From assembly GCF_051195255.1 (NCBI RefSeq), contig NZ_JBNJLK010000008.1, forward strand, positions 1-64,000: a stretch of DNA of 64,000 nt, given 5' to 3'. The notes under the pieces were generated by a model. It did no database searches. It was given only the letters and a program-made list of their open reading frames with translations, and was not told where the DNA came from. The translations under genes were made by a program, and so were the position numbers. Shown piece by piece: positions 50,048-59,581 of this stretch. Numbering within the stretch: the stretch's first letter is position 1; each line of letters starts with the position of its first letter. The stretch comes from Falsirhodobacter sp051195255. Lineage in GTDB: Bacteria > Pseudomonadota > Alphaproteobacteria > Rhodobacterales > Rhodobacteraceae.

Positions 50048-51060
50048 TCCAGCACCTCCACGTCATCCTCTTCGGCCTCGTCCCCTTCGTACTGGGTTTC
50101 CACGATGCCGGCGTCATAGCCCTGTTCGGCCAGCCAGCGGCGGAACACCTGGGTGTAGCCGTGGGTGACGAAGACCTTTTCCGCCCCCGTGGCGCGGATG
50201 GCCTCGTTCAGCCCCTGCCAATCGGCGTGGTCCGACAGCACGAACCCCTGCGCCAGCCCGCGCCGGCGCCGCACGCCGCGCATCGCCATCCAGCCCGAGG
50301 CGAAGGCCTGCGACGCCCCCTTGAACCGCCCAGCCCAAGGCGTGTTCAGCGCGGACGGGGGTGCTATGACCAGCGCGCCGGGATGGGTGGTGCTGTTCAC
50401 GTCCGGTCCCGCCCAGACGGTGTCGGGCAGGCGGATGCCTTGCGCGCGCAGCACGCGATTCGTCGCCTCCACCGCGCCATGGGTCAGGATGGGGCCGATG
50501 CCCGCATCCACGTTGGCCAGAATGCGTTGCGCCTTGCCCAAGGAATAGGCGCCAAGGATGGAGGTCCGCCCCTCGGCCGCGTTCCCGGCCCACCAGGCGT
50601 TCACGTCGGCCATCACCTCGGCCTGCGGGCGCCAGTGGAAGACGGGCAGGCCGAAGGTGCATTCGGAGATGAAGGCGTGGCAAGGCACGGGTTCGAACGG
50701 TTCGCACAGCCCATCGGGTTCGGTCTTGTAGTCGCCCGACACGACCCAGACGCAGCCCCCCACCTCCACCCGGATCTGGGCGGAGCCGGGAAGGTGCCCC
50801 GCTGGGTGGAAGGACACGGTCGCGTCGCCGATGCGCCGGATTTCGCCGAAGGCGATCGTCTCGCCCCGGATGGCACCCAGGCGGTGGCGCATGACGGGCA
50901 TCGCCACATCCGTCGCCAGATAGCGCGCATGCCCGCCGCGCGCGTGATCGGAATGCCCGTGCGTGATCAGCGCCCGTTCCACCGGCCGCCACGGGTCGAT
51001 GAAGAAGTCGCCCGCCGGACAGAAGATGCCGCGATCGGTGAAGGTCAGGACCTGTTCCAT
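50044..51060 (-). CDS. Ligase-associated DNA exonuclease (metallo-beta-lactamase fold)
   Basis: 338 aa. The metal-binding motif is ITHGHSDHARGGH (HxHxDH); further ligands are in SFHPAGHLPGSAQIRV and VSGDYK. The beta-CASP region and the closing VLSDHADWQGL and VFVTHGYTQVF belong to the SNM1/CPSF-like nucleases. The ATG at 51060 gives MEQVLTFTDRG; the ORF can be extended by a TTG two codons earlier. Precedes and overlaps the DNA ligase gene. Confidence 0.92.
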   Translation of the reverse strand: MEQVLTFTDRGIFCPAGDFFIDPWRPVERALITHGHSDHARGGHARYLATDVAMPVMRHRLGAIRGETIAFGEIRRIGDATVSFHPAGHLPGSAQIRVEVGGCVWVVSGDYKTEPDGLCEPFEPVPCHAFISECTFGLPVFHWRPQAEVMADVNAWWAGNAAEGRTSILGAYSLGKAQRILANVDAGIGPILTHGAVEATNRVLRAQGIRLPDTVWAGPDVNSTTHPGALVIAPPSALNTPWAGRFKGASQAFASGWMAMRGVRRRRGLAQGFVLSDHADWQGLNEAIRATGAEKVFVTHGYTQVFRRWLAEQGYDAGIVETQYEGDEAEEDDVEVLE

Positions 51061-51206
51061 GCCCAACAGGTAGCCGAGCGGGTGGCCCGGTCCAGTCCGC
51101 GAAGCTTTTGCGAAATCTTCTTTTCAGCCGTGAAGACGCCTGATTAGACTTCGTTCACATCGGCACCAGATTAACCAGTTGAGGCGAGTATGAAGGGTCC
51201 AGCAGT

Positions 51207-52619
51207 GTGACGACGTATTTCAACGAGATGTTCGACGCCGACACCGTGCGTGCGCCTTATGCCGGGCTGGAAGGCTGGACGCGCAACATGCCCGCCGCAC
51301 TGCGCCACATGAAGCAGGCCGAGGCCGAGGCGCTGTTCCGTCGCATCGGCATCACCTTTGCCGTGTATGGCGAAGGGGGCGATCCCGACCGGCTGATCCC
51401 CTTCGACATGTTCCCTCGCGTGTTCACGGCCAGTGAATGGGGCCGGTTGGACCGGGGCATCCGGCAAAGGGCACGGGCGCTGAACGCTTTCCTCGTGGAT
51501 GTGTATGGCCGGGGAGAGATCGTTCGCGCCGGAAAGATCCCCGCGCATCTGGTGTATCGCAACGACGCGTTCGAAAAGGCGGTGGTGGGCTTCGTGCCGC
51601 CCAAGGGTGTCTATTCCCACATCGTCGGCATCGATCTGGTCCGTACCGGCCGGGACGAGTTCTTCGTGCTGGAAGACAATTGCCGCACCCCTTCCGGCGT
51701 CAGCTACATGCTGGAAAACCGCGAGATCATGATGCGCATGTTCCCCGACCTGTTTCGGGAAAACCGGATCGAGCCGGTGGACAACTATCCTGCGCTGCTG
51801 CGCCGCACGCTGGCCTCGGTCGCGCCGGTGAAATGCGACCGTGAACCGACGATCGTGCTGCTGACGCCCGGCCACTACAACTCCGCCTACTACGAACACA
51901 GCTTCCTTGCCGACATGATGGGGGTGGAACTGGTGGAAGGGCAGGACCTGTTCGTGGAGGGCGATTTCGTGTGGATGCGCACCACCGAAGGCCCGCGCCG
52001 GGTGGACGTGATCTATCGCCGGATTGACGACAGCTTCATCGATCCCCTGTGCTTCCGCCCCGACAGCATGCTGGGCGTTCCCGGCCTGATGGACGTCTAC
52101 CGCTCGGGCGGGGTCAACATCTGCTCCTGCCCCGGCGCTGGGGTGGCGGACGACAAGGCCGTCTATTGTTTCGTGCCCGAGATGGTGCGCTTCTATCTGG
52201 GAGAGGAGCCGATCCTGAACAACGTGCCCACCTGGCAATGCGGCAAGACCGACGACCGCAAGTATGTGCTGGAGCATCTGGACGAGCTGGTGGTGAAGGA
52301 GGTCCACGGTTCGGGCGGGTACGGGATGCTGGTCGGCCCGAAATCCACGAAGGAGCAGATCGAGCGGTTCCGCGCACGGATCGAGGCGGATCCCTCGAAC
52401 TACATCGCGCAGCCGACGCTGGCCCTGTCCACCACGCCCACCTTCGTGGAGGAGGGGATTGCCCCCCGCCACGTGGATCTGCGGCCCTACTGCCTTGTGG
52501 GCGAGCGGGTGGAACTGGTGCCGGGCGGGCTGACCCGCGTGGCGCTGACGGAGGGCTCGCTCGTCGTGAACTCGTCGCAGGGCGGCGGGGTCAAGGACAC
52601 TTGGGTTCTGGCGGAGTGA
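51207..52619 (+). CDS. Circularly permuted ATP-grasp type 2 protein
   Basis: 470 aa, GTG start; AAGGG lies 10 nt upstream. Segments YGEGGDPDRLIPFDMFPRV, FFVLEDNCRTPSGVSYMLENR and KEVHGSGGYGML (ATP-grasp lysine and glycine loop) identify the DUF404/DUF407-type permuted ATP-grasp. The family is predicted to join amino acids or peptides by ATP-dependent ligation. First gene of the ATP-grasp/alpha-E/transglutaminase/Anbu operon; 4 nt separate it from the next start. Product not known. Confidence 0.92.
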   Translation: MTTYFNEMFDADTVRAPYAGLEGWTRNMPAALRHMKQAEAEALFRRIGITFAVYGEGGDPDRLIPFDMFPRVFTASEWGRLDRGIRQRARALNAFLVDVYGRGEIVRAGKIPAHLVYRNDAFEKAVVGFVPPKGVYSHIVGIDLVRTGRDEFFVLEDNCRTPSGVSYMLENREIMMRMFPDLFRENRIEPVDNYPALLRRTLASVAPVKCDREPTIVLLTPGHYNSAYYEHSFLADMMGVELVEGQDLFVEGDFVWMRTTEGPRRVDVIYRRIDDSFIDPLCFRPDSMLGVPGLMDVYRSGGVNICSCPGAGVADDKAVYCFVPEMVRFYLGEEPILNNVPTWQCGKTDDRKYVLEHLDELVVKEVHGSGGYGMLVGPKSTKEQIERFRARIEADPSNYIAQPTLALSTTPTFVEEGIAPRHVDLRPYCLVGERVELVPGGLTRVALTEGSLVVNSSQGGGVKDTWVLAE

Positions 52620-52623
52620 TGAT

Positions 52624-53574
52624 ATGCTGAGCCGGACCGCGAACAACCTCTTCTGGATCGCCCGTTACATGGAACGGGCGGAAAACATGGCGCGCCTGCT
52701 GGAAGTAGGGGCGCGCATTTCTCTGCTGCCGTCGATCCACGGCTATCGCAGCGAATGGGACAGCCTGCTGCAAGCCTCCGGCACGGCCGAGGGGTTCCAG
52801 CGCAAATATGGCGATCCGGTGGCGCGCAACATCGAAAGCTATCTGTTCTTTGACCGGGATAACCCGTCCTCCGTCATCTCGTGCCTGACGGAGGCGCGGG
52901 AAAACGCCCGCATCGTCCGCACGGCGCTGACGACGCAGGTCTGGGACGCGCTGAACATGGCGTTCCAGGAGCTGAAGCAACTGGAGCGGACGCCGCGATC
53001 CGAACTGGAACTGACGCAGCTGACCGAATGGGTCACGCGGACGGCGGCGCTGGTGCGCGGGTCCATCGGGGCCACGCTGCTGCGCAACGACGGGTACGAG
53101 TTCCTGAACCTCGGCTATGCTCTGGAGCGGGCGGACGCGACGGCGCGGCTGATCGACGTGAAGTATTACGTGCTGCTGCCGCGGGTGGAGTTCGTGGGCT
53201 CCGGCCTCGACAACTATCAGTGGATGACGCTGCTGCGCGCGCTCTCGCTGCACCGGGCGTTCCACTGGAGCTATGCGGGCGACATCACGGCGCGCAAGAT
53301 CGCGGACTTCCTGATCCTGAACCCGCAGAACCCCCGCTCGCTCGTGACCAGCGTGGAAGCGATCAACGCCTCGCTCACGCAGATCTCGAAGGCATATGGG
53401 CGTCAGATGGACAGCCAGATCCGGGCTCAGGCCCTGCTGGCCACACTGGGTGAACAAAGCGTGGACGAGATCTTCGATCAGGGGATGCATGAATTCCTGT
53501 CGGGGTTCATTGGCGAGGTGGCGATCCTGTCCCAGCAGGTTCGTGAAAATTATCTGACGGGGGACGTGCGATGA
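52624..53574 (+). CDS. Alpha-E domain-containing protein
   Basis: 316 aa, mostly helical. Family pattern MLSRTANNLFWIARYMERAENMAR at the start, then RENARIVRTALTTQVWDALN and LNLGYALERADATARLIDVKYY (DUF403). Structure and activity are unestablished. It always travels with permuted ATP-grasp genes. Its stop overlaps the transglutaminase ATG by 4 nt. Confidence 0.92.
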   Translation: MLSRTANNLFWIARYMERAENMARLLEVGARISLLPSIHGYRSEWDSLLQASGTAEGFQRKYGDPVARNIESYLFFDRDNPSSVISCLTEARENARIVRTALTTQVWDALNMAFQELKQLERTPRSELELTQLTEWVTRTAALVRGSIGATLLRNDGYEFLNLGYALERADATARLIDVKYYVLLPRVEFVGSGLDNYQWMTLLRALSLHRAFHWSYAGDITARKIADFLILNPQNPRSLVTSVEAINASLTQISKAYGRQMDSQIRAQALLATLGEQSVDEIFDQGMHEFLSGFIGEVAILSQQVRENYLTGDVR

Positions 53575-54368
53575 TCCTGACGGTCGAACATATCACGCGT
53601 TACCGCTACGATTCGCCGGTGCGGGGGCTGGTGCAAAGCCATCGGCTGACACCGGCCACGACCGAAGGCCAGCGGGTCCTTGACTGGCAGGTGGTCGTGT
53701 CGGACGGCCTTCAGGGCGGCACCTTCCGCGACGGCGCGGGCGATGTGATCGAAAGCTGGTCCGTCCTTGGCCCGGTGGACGAGGTGGAGATCCGCGTAAC
53801 CGGCCGGGTGGAAACCAACGATCAGGCGGGCGTGCTGCGCGGGCACCGCGAAACGATCGCGCCCTTCTGCTATCTTCGCGACACGGCACTGACCCATCCG
53901 GGCGGGGCTATCCCGACGCTGGCGCGCAGCGCGTTGGGCCGGGAACCGTTGGCGGCGGCGCATCATCTCGCCTCGCTTGTGGGGGAGATGATCGTCTGGA
54001 CCACGGGCGCCACGCAATCCCAGACCACGGCCGCGGAGGCGCTGGAACGCGGGCAGGGGGTTTGCCAGGACCACACCCATGCGCTGGTCACGCTGGCGCG
54101 GGAGATCGGGATGCCCGGACGCTACGTGTCCGGCTATCTAATGGCCGAAGGTTTGCAGGAAGCGGCCCATGCCTGGGCTGAACTTTACGTGAATGGCTTG
54201 GGCTGGGTGGGCTTTGACGCGGCCAACCGGTGCTGCCCGGATGACCGATATATTCGCCTGGGCTCGGGACTTGACGCGCAGGACGCGGCCCCGATCCGCG
54301 GATCGGCCCGCGGCGGCGGCGGCGAGGTTCTGGATGTGACGGTTGCGGTCCAGCAGGCACAGCAGTAG
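53571..54368 (+). CDS. Transglutaminase-like protein
   Basis: 265 aa. N-terminal bacterial transglutaminase domain (LTVEHITRYRYDSPVRGLVQSHR) and core triad: Cys in GQGVCQDHTHALV, His in AHAWAELYV and Asp in WVGFDAANR. Such proteins act as peptidases or amide-forming enzymes. No signal peptide, so a cytosolic site is likely. Part of the ATP-grasp operon; 30 nt precede the Anbu gene. Confidence 0.92.
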   Translation: MILTVEHITRYRYDSPVRGLVQSHRLTPATTEGQRVLDWQVVVSDGLQGGTFRDGAGDVIESWSVLGPVDEVEIRVTGRVETNDQAGVLRGHRETIAPFCYLRDTALTHPGGAIPTLARSALGREPLAAAHHLASLVGEMIVWTTGATQSQTTAAEALERGQGVCQDHTHALVTLAREIGMPGRYVSGYLMAEGLQEAAHAWAELYVNGLGWVGFDAANRCCPDDRYIRLGSGLDAQDAAPIRGSARGGGGEVLDVTVAVQQAQQ

Positions 54369-54398
54369 GGTCCGTGCCTGAAAAGGAACGGATGAACG

Positions 54399-55124
54399 AT
54401 GACTTACTGCGTTGGCCTCTTGCTGAATGAAGGGATGGTCCTTCTGTCGGACACGCGAACGAATGGCGGGTTCGACAACATCGCCACCTATCGCAAGATG
54501 TTCCTGTTCGAGGAGCCGGGCGACCGCATCATCGCCATCATGACGGCCGGATCGCTGTCGGTCACGCAGACGACAATCGCGCGCCTGCGCGAACAGATCA
54601 AGGCGCGGGACGCCGACGGGGACACCTCGATCATGAAGGCGCCCTCGATGCTGAAGGTGGCCGACATCATCGGCAACATGCTGGCCGAGGTGCGGGCCGA
54701 CGTGGATGACAAGCTGTCCTCCATGCGGCAGTCGGCGCTGGCCAGCATGATCGTGGCCGGACAGGTCAAGGGCGGCGAGATGCGGATGTTCCTCATCTAT
54801 CCCGAGGGCAACTTCATCGAAGCGACCGAAGACACGCCCTTCCTGCAGATCGGCGAGCACAAGTACGGCAAGCCGATCCTGGACCGGGTGGTGCGGCCGC
54901 AGACGTCGCTGGACGACGCACGCAAGGCGGTTCTGCTGTCGATGGATTCCACCCTGCGCTCGAACCTGTCGGTCGGGATGCCGCTGGACCTTCTGTGCGT
55001 GCGCCGCGACGACCTGCGCGCGACCGAGTTGCGGCGGATCGAGGCGGGGGATCCCGTCTTCCGGGAAATGTCGGACGCTTGGTCCAACGCCCTGCGCGAC
55101 GCCTTCGTGAAGATCAGCGTCTGA
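54399..55124 (+). CDS. Anbu-type proteasome-like peptidase
   Basis: 241 aa. After removal of Met the protein begins TYCVGLLLNEGMVLLSDTRT, giving the N-terminal catalytic Thr of proteasome and HslV subunits, with Asp and Lys positions following (ATYRKMFLF). Anbu is the ancestral beta-subunit relative that assembles into open helical or ring structures. AAAGGAACG lies before the ATG. Substrates are unknown, but the neighbours suggest it degrades products of, or proteins modified by, the ATP-grasp enzyme. Its end overlaps the convergent hydrolase by 11 nt. Confidence 0.9.
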   Translation: MTYCVGLLLNEGMVLLSDTRTNGGFDNIATYRKMFLFEEPGDRIIAIMTAGSLSVTQTTIARLREQIKARDADGDTSIMKAPSMLKVADIIGNMLAEVRADVDDKLSSMRQSALASMIVAGQVKGGEMRMFLIYPEGNFIEATEDTPFLQIGEHKYGKPILDRVVRPQTSLDDARKAVLLSMDSTLRSNLSVGMPLDLLCVRRDDLRATELRRIEAGDPVFREMSDAWSNALRDAFVKISV

Positions 55125-55968
55125 ACAGCGCTTCCGCCGCGTCCAGGAAGGCCGCGCGGATTTCGGAACGTTCCATCAGGATCTCATGCTCTGCCCCCTC
55201 GATGGCGGTCAGGACGGCGCCCTCCCACCGGGCCATGCGCGCTCGGATGGCCGCCACGTCCACCACCCGTTCACGCGACCCGACCATGGCCATCGCGGGC
55301 ACGGGCGGGCAGGAGCGCGCGGCAAGGGTCCGCATCTCGCGCAGCGCGGCGTTCAGCCAGCCCAGGCTGGGCCCGCCCAGCATCCGGTCGGGCATCGCGG
55401 CGGCTTCGGCCTTCAGCCGGGCAAAACTCTCGGGGTCGGAGGTGAGGGTGTTTCCCGCAAACGCGGCCTCGGCCACATAGGGGATGGACGTCAGACCGGG
55501 GACCGACCGGTCTGCCCGGTTCAGAAGCGAGGGACGGCCGGCCACCAGATGCGCCACGGGCCGCATCAGCCCTTCCATCGGCAGCCCCCACATGGGTGCG
55601 CTGAAGGCGACGGCGGCCACGTCGGCCCCATCCATCAGCCAGCGCAGGGCGATCAGGCCGCCCATGGAATGCGCGATCACGAAGACCCGCCCCGCAAGCA
55701 GGGGAAGGATCGCGCGCAGGTCCATCTGGTAGTCGGAAAAGTCCTGCACATGACCGATCATCGGGTCAGGCAGGAGCCGGTCGGACCCGCCCTGTCCGCG
55801 CCAGTCCAGTGTGACGACGGACCAGCCGCGGGCCACCAGCACTTCGGCCACCGGCTCGTACTTTTCAATGTACTCGGTGCGGCCTTGCAGCAGAAGAACG
55901 GTGTCCGCCCCGCCGTCCCATCGCCGGGCGCGCAGGCGGGTGCCGTCTTCGGCCACGAGCACCCTCAC
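55114..55968 (-). CDS. pldB: Lysophospholipase-like alpha/beta hydrolase
   Basis: 284 aa with GTG start. Signatures: VLLLQGRTEYIEKYEPVAEVL, TLDWRGQGGSDRLLPDP, AHSMGG elbow and GAEHEILMERSEIR with the catalytic His. The pattern is that of PldB/monoacylglycerol lipase-type enzymes. The GTG overlaps the SCP2 stop by 4 nt, so a paired lipid role is likely. Confidence 0.85.
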   Translation of the reverse strand: MRVLVAEDGTRLRARRWDGGADTVLLLQGRTEYIEKYEPVAEVLVARGWSVVTLDWRGQGGSDRLLPDPMIGHVQDFSDYQMDLRAILPLLAGRVFVIAHSMGGLIALRWLMDGADVAAVAFSAPMWGLPMEGLMRPVAHLVAGRPSLLNRADRSVPGLTSIPYVAEAAFAGNTLTSDPESFARLKAEAAAMPDRMLGGPSLGWLNAALREMRTLAARSCPPVPAMAMVGSRERVVDVAAIRARMARWEGAVLTAIEGAEHEILMERSEIRAAFLDAAEALFRR

Positions 55969-56249
55969 GACAGGGACGCGCCCAGTTTCATGGCCATCGG
56001 CATGGAGCCGTCGACCTTCAGCCGCCCCGTCATGAAGGCCGTCGCGGGCTTCAGGCGCCCTTCCAGCAGCGCACGGAAATCCTCGACCGAGGCGGTGAGG
56101 GTCACGTCCGCGTCCCCGTCTGCCTCGCGCACGCCGGTGTGATCGGCCAGGATCGTGCCCTCGCCCTTCAGCACGAACTTCGCCCGGCCCTCGAAATCCT
56201 TGAGCCGCGCGCCCAGCCGTTCCACCGCCTTGTCGATCACTTCTCCCAT
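55965..56249 (-). CDS. SCP2 sterol-binding domain protein
   Basis: 94 aa. VERLGARLKDFEGRAKFVLKG, ADVTLTASVEDFRALLEGRL and FMTGRLKVDGSMPMAMKL form the complete SCP2 lipid-binding fold. AAGGAGTGCAG precedes the ATG at 56249; the longer frame upstream lacks similarity. Cotranslated with the lysophospholipase-like gene; likely ligand is a fatty acid or lipid. Confidence 0.9.
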   Translation of the reverse strand: MGEVIDKAVERLGARLKDFEGRAKFVLKGEGTILADHTGVREADGDADVTLTASVEDFRALLEGRLKPATAFMTGRLKVDGSMPMAMKLGASLS

Positions 56250-56302
56250 CTGCACTCCTTGGGGGTTCTGGTAATTTGCGCCTGCGGCGTTACGTTGGGA
56301 AT

Positions 56303-56842
56303 ATGAAAGCGCGCCGCCCGATTTTCCATGCCCTTCTTGCGACCTTGTTGGCCACCCCCGCCGGGGCGGCCGATCTGGACGCGCTGTACGACCGTCTGGC
56401 CACCGCCTCCGAACAGGAGGCCCCGCGGCTGGAGGCCGAGATCGAGGGCGAATGGCAGAGGTCCGGATCCGCAAGCATGGACCTGCTGTTGCAGCGGGGG
56501 CAGAACGCGCTGGCCGCCGGTGACACGGCGGCCGCCATCGACCATTTCAGCGCCGCGATCGACCACGCACCCGATTTCGCCGAAGCCTACAATTCCCGCG
56601 CGGCGGCCTTCTTCCAGGAAGGGGATTTCGGCCCCGCGATCACCGACATCGGGCAGGTCCTGAGGCTGGACCCGCGCCATTTCACGGCCATCACCGGCCT
56701 TGCCCTCATGCTGGAGGAGATGGACCGCCCCAGGGAGGCGATCGAGGCGTATCGCGCCGCGTTTGCTATACATCCCCACCTGCCCGGGGTAAGGGACACC
56801 ATCGACCGGCTGACGGCCGAAACCGACGGGCAGGAGATCTGA
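56303..56842 (+). CDS. Periplasmic TPR protein
   Basis: 179 aa. A signal peptide ending near PAGAAD precedes three tetratricopeptide-like repeats from about residue 65 (LLQRGQNALAAGDTAAAIDHFSAA, AYNSRAAAFFQEGDFGPAITD, ALMLEEMDRPREAIEAYRAA). Probably a protein-interaction module in the periplasm. Its stop lies 5 nt before the SUV3-like helicase, so they may be cotranscribed although the compartments differ. Confidence 0.82.
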   Translation: MKARRPIFHALLATLLATPAGAADLDALYDRLATASEQEAPRLEAEIEGEWQRSGSASMDLLLQRGQNALAAGDTAAAIDHFSAAIDHAPDFAEAYNSRAAAFFQEGDFGPAITDIGQVLRLDPRHFTAITGLALMLEEMDRPREAIEAYRAAFAIHPHLPGVRDTIDRLTAETDGQEI

Positions 56843-56847
56843 CGCCG

Positions 56848-59580
56848 ATGCGCCAGAACGGGCGGGTGACGGCGGTCCTGGGGCCGACCAATACCGGAAA
56901 AACCCATTACGCGATCCAGCGGATGCTGGGCCACCGGACCGGCGTCATCGGGCTGCCGCTGCGGCTGCTTGCGCGCGAGGTGTATGACCGCATCGTGGCG
57001 CAGCGCGGCCCTTCGGTCGTGGCGCTGGTCACGGGCGAGGAGCGGATCGTGCCCGAGCGCACCCAGTACTGGGTCTGCACCGTGGAAGCGATGCCCCAGG
57101 AGATCGGCGCGGATTTCGTCGCCATCGACGAGATCCAGCTGTGCGGCGACCCGTCGCGCGGACATGTCTTCACCGACCGCCTTTTGCGCGCGCGGGGGCT
57201 GCACGAGACGCTGTTCCTCGGCTCCGAGGTGATGCGCGGGGCCATCGCAGCCTTGGTGCCGGGGGTAGAGTTCATGCGGAGGGAGCGGTTTTCCACGCTC
57301 ACCTATTCCGGATCGAAGAAGATCAGCCGGATGCCGCCGCGCAGCGCCATTGTCGGATTTTCGGTCGAGAACGTGTATGCCATCGCGGAACTGATCCGGC
57401 GGACCAAGGGCGGATGCGCCGTGGTGATGGGCGCGCTATCGCCCCGCACGCGGAACGCGCAGGTGGATCTGTATCAGAACGGGGACGTGGATTACCTGGT
57501 GGCGACGGACGCCATCGGGATGGGCCTGAACCTTGATGTGCGGCACGTGGCGTTTTCGTCGACCGAGAAGTTCGACGGCCACCGGATGCGCCCCCTGTTC
57601 CCCCACGAACTGGCGCAGATCGCGGGCCGGGCCGGGCGGCACACCGAACCCGGCACCTTCGGCGTGACCGGCGAGGCGAGCCCGCTGGAGCCGGAGGTGG
57701 TGCGCGCGATCGAAGAATCACGCTTCGCCCCGATCAAGAAACTGCAATGGCGCAACGAGGCGCTGGAGTTCGGCACCATCGACCGTCTGGTGGCGAGCCT
57801 TGAGGCGCCGACGCAGAACGAATGGCTGTCCCGCACCCGCGAATCCGACGACCTGCACGCGCTGAAGGCGCTGGCGGCCCTGCCGGACATCCGCGACCGC
57901 GTTCGGTCCCCGCAATCGGTGCGGCTGCTATGGGATGTCTGCTGCATCCCGGATTTCCGTGGAAAATCAGGGGGTGAGCATATCAGCCTGCTGACCCGCA
58001 TCTTCGAATTCCTGCAAGGCGGCAAGGTCCCCAACGACTGGCTGGCCGGCGTGATGAAGCGCATTGACCGTACGCAAGGGGACATTGACGCCCTTTCCCG
58101 CCGGTTGGCGTATATTCGCACATGGACCTATGTGGCGCAGCGCAAAGGCTGGGTGGAAGACGAAACCCATTGGCGGGACGAAACGCGCGCTGTAGAAGAC
58201 CGACTGTCGGATGCGCTTCACGCGCAATTGACCCAACGATTTGTCGACCGGCGCACTTCGGTGTTGATGCGGCGGTTGAAGCAGAAGGAGACCCTCGTGG
58301 CCGAGGTGAACGACAAGGGTGAAGTGACGGTCGAAGGCGAGTTCGTCGGTCGTCTGGAGGGCTTCCGCTTCCGGCAGGACGCATCAAGCTCTTCCGAAGA
58401 AGCGAAGACGCTGCGGCAGGCGGCCTTCCAGGCGCTGCGCCCCGAGTTCCACCTGCGGGCGGACCGGTTCTACAACGCGCCGGACACGGAGATGGACTTC
58501 ACCGAGCAGGGGGGCCTCATGTGGGGCAACCAGGCGGTGGGCAAGCTGGTGACGGGCGGCGATCCGCTGAAGCCGCAGGTCGAGGCGTTCGTGGACGAGG
58601 AAGCCGGCCACGACGTGTCTGAGAAGGTGAAGCGCCGTCTTCAGCACTTCATCGACCGCAAGGTGGCGGCCCAGTTCGAACCGCTGCTGAACATGGCGCG
58701 CGACGAATCGCTGACGGGTCTGGCGCGGGGCTTTGCCTTCCGCCTGGTCGAAGGCATGGGCGTTCTTCCCCGCGACGGCATCGCCGAAGAGGTGAAGGCG
58801 CTGGATCAGGACTCCCGCTCGGTGCTGCGCAAGCATGGCGTGCGGTTCGGCCAGTTCACGGTGTTCCTGCCGCTGCTGCTGAAGCCCGCCGCGACGCGTC
58901 TGCGTCTGGTGCTGTGGTCGCTGGCCAACAACCTGTCGGAATTCCCTGAAAGCCCGCCCCCGGGCCTTGTCACGATCCCGAACGTGGACGGTGTTCCGCG
59001 TGAGCATTACACGCTGGCCGGCTATCACCCCGCCGGCGTGCGCGCGATCCGCATCGACATGCTGGAACGTCTGGCCGACCTGCTGCGCGGTCAGGACAGC
59101 CGTGGCGGGTTCGAAGCGACGCCGGACATGCTGTCCATCACCGGCATGACGCTGGAACAGTTCGCCGACCTGATGGGCGGTCTGGGCTACAAGGGCGAAA
59201 AGGCGGAACGTCCGAAGGCGCGTCCGGCCAAGCCGGTGGATGGCGCGGACCCTGCGCCCGAACAGAACCCCATCCCGGAAGGCGAAACGGCCGAGGTGGA
59301 GATGGAGTCGTTCTACACCTTCACCTGGGCGCCGCGCCGTCGCGATCCGCAGCCGCGCCGCGAGAACAACCGCCCGCCGCGCAAGGAGGGCGAACAGCGT
59401 TCCCCCCGCAAGGAGGGCGAGGCCCGCAGCGACGCCCCCCGTCAGGGCAAGCCGAAGCCCAAGGGCAAGAAGCCCGAGCGTGAGGATCGTCCCCGCCAGT
59501 TCGAGGCGCGTCCCGAACGTCCGGTGAAGATCGATCCCGACAACCCCTTCGCGGTTCTGGCCGCGTTGAAGAAAAGCTGA
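56848..59580 (+). CDS. SUV3-type RNA helicase
   Basis: 910 aa. Walker A is AVLGPTNTGKTHYAIQ, motif II VAIDEIQLCGD (DEIQ rather than DEAD), and the C-terminal RecA part has YLVATDAIGMGLNLDV and ELAQIAGRAGRHT. This DExH group includes mitochondrial SUV3, which feeds RNA to a degradosome; the bacterial homologues are an alphaproteobacterial hallmark. A long middle domain is followed by a disordered Lys/Arg/Pro tail (from about 800). The next gene, an S4 RNA-binding protein, starts after one base. Confidence 0.92.
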   Translation: MRQNGRVTAVLGPTNTGKTHYAIQRMLGHRTGVIGLPLRLLAREVYDRIVAQRGPSVVALVTGEERIVPERTQYWVCTVEAMPQEIGADFVAIDEIQLCGDPSRGHVFTDRLLRARGLHETLFLGSEVMRGAIAALVPGVEFMRRERFSTLTYSGSKKISRMPPRSAIVGFSVENVYAIAELIRRTKGGCAVVMGALSPRTRNAQVDLYQNGDVDYLVATDAIGMGLNLDVRHVAFSSTEKFDGHRMRPLFPHELAQIAGRAGRHTEPGTFGVTGEASPLEPEVVRAIEESRFAPIKKLQWRNEALEFGTIDRLVASLEAPTQNEWLSRTRESDDLHALKALAALPDIRDRVRSPQSVRLLWDVCCIPDFRGKSGGEHISLLTRIFEFLQGGKVPNDWLAGVMKRIDRTQGDIDALSRRLAYIRTWTYVAQRKGWVEDETHWRDETRAVEDRLSDALHAQLTQRFVDRRTSVLMRRLKQKETLVAEVNDKGEVTVEGEFVGRLEGFRFRQDASSSSEEAKTLRQAAFQALRPEFHLRADRFYNAPDTEMDFTEQGGLMWGNQAVGKLVTGGDPLKPQVEAFVDEEAGHDVSEKVKRRLQHFIDRKVAAQFEPLLNMARDESLTGLARGFAFRLVEGMGVLPRDGIAEEVKALDQDSRSVLRKHGVRFGQFTVFLPLLLKPAATRLRLVLWSLANNLSEFPESPPPGLVTIPNVDGVPREHYTLAGYHPAGVRAIRIDMLERLADLLRGQDSRGGFEATPDMLSITGMTLEQFADLMGGLGYKGEKAERPKARPAKPVDGADPAPEQNPIPEGETAEVEMESFYTFTWAPRRRDPQPRRENNRPPRKEGEQRSPRKEGEARSDAPRQGKPKPKGKKPEREDRPRQFEARPERPVKIDPDNPFAVLAALKKS

Positions 59581-59581
59581 C

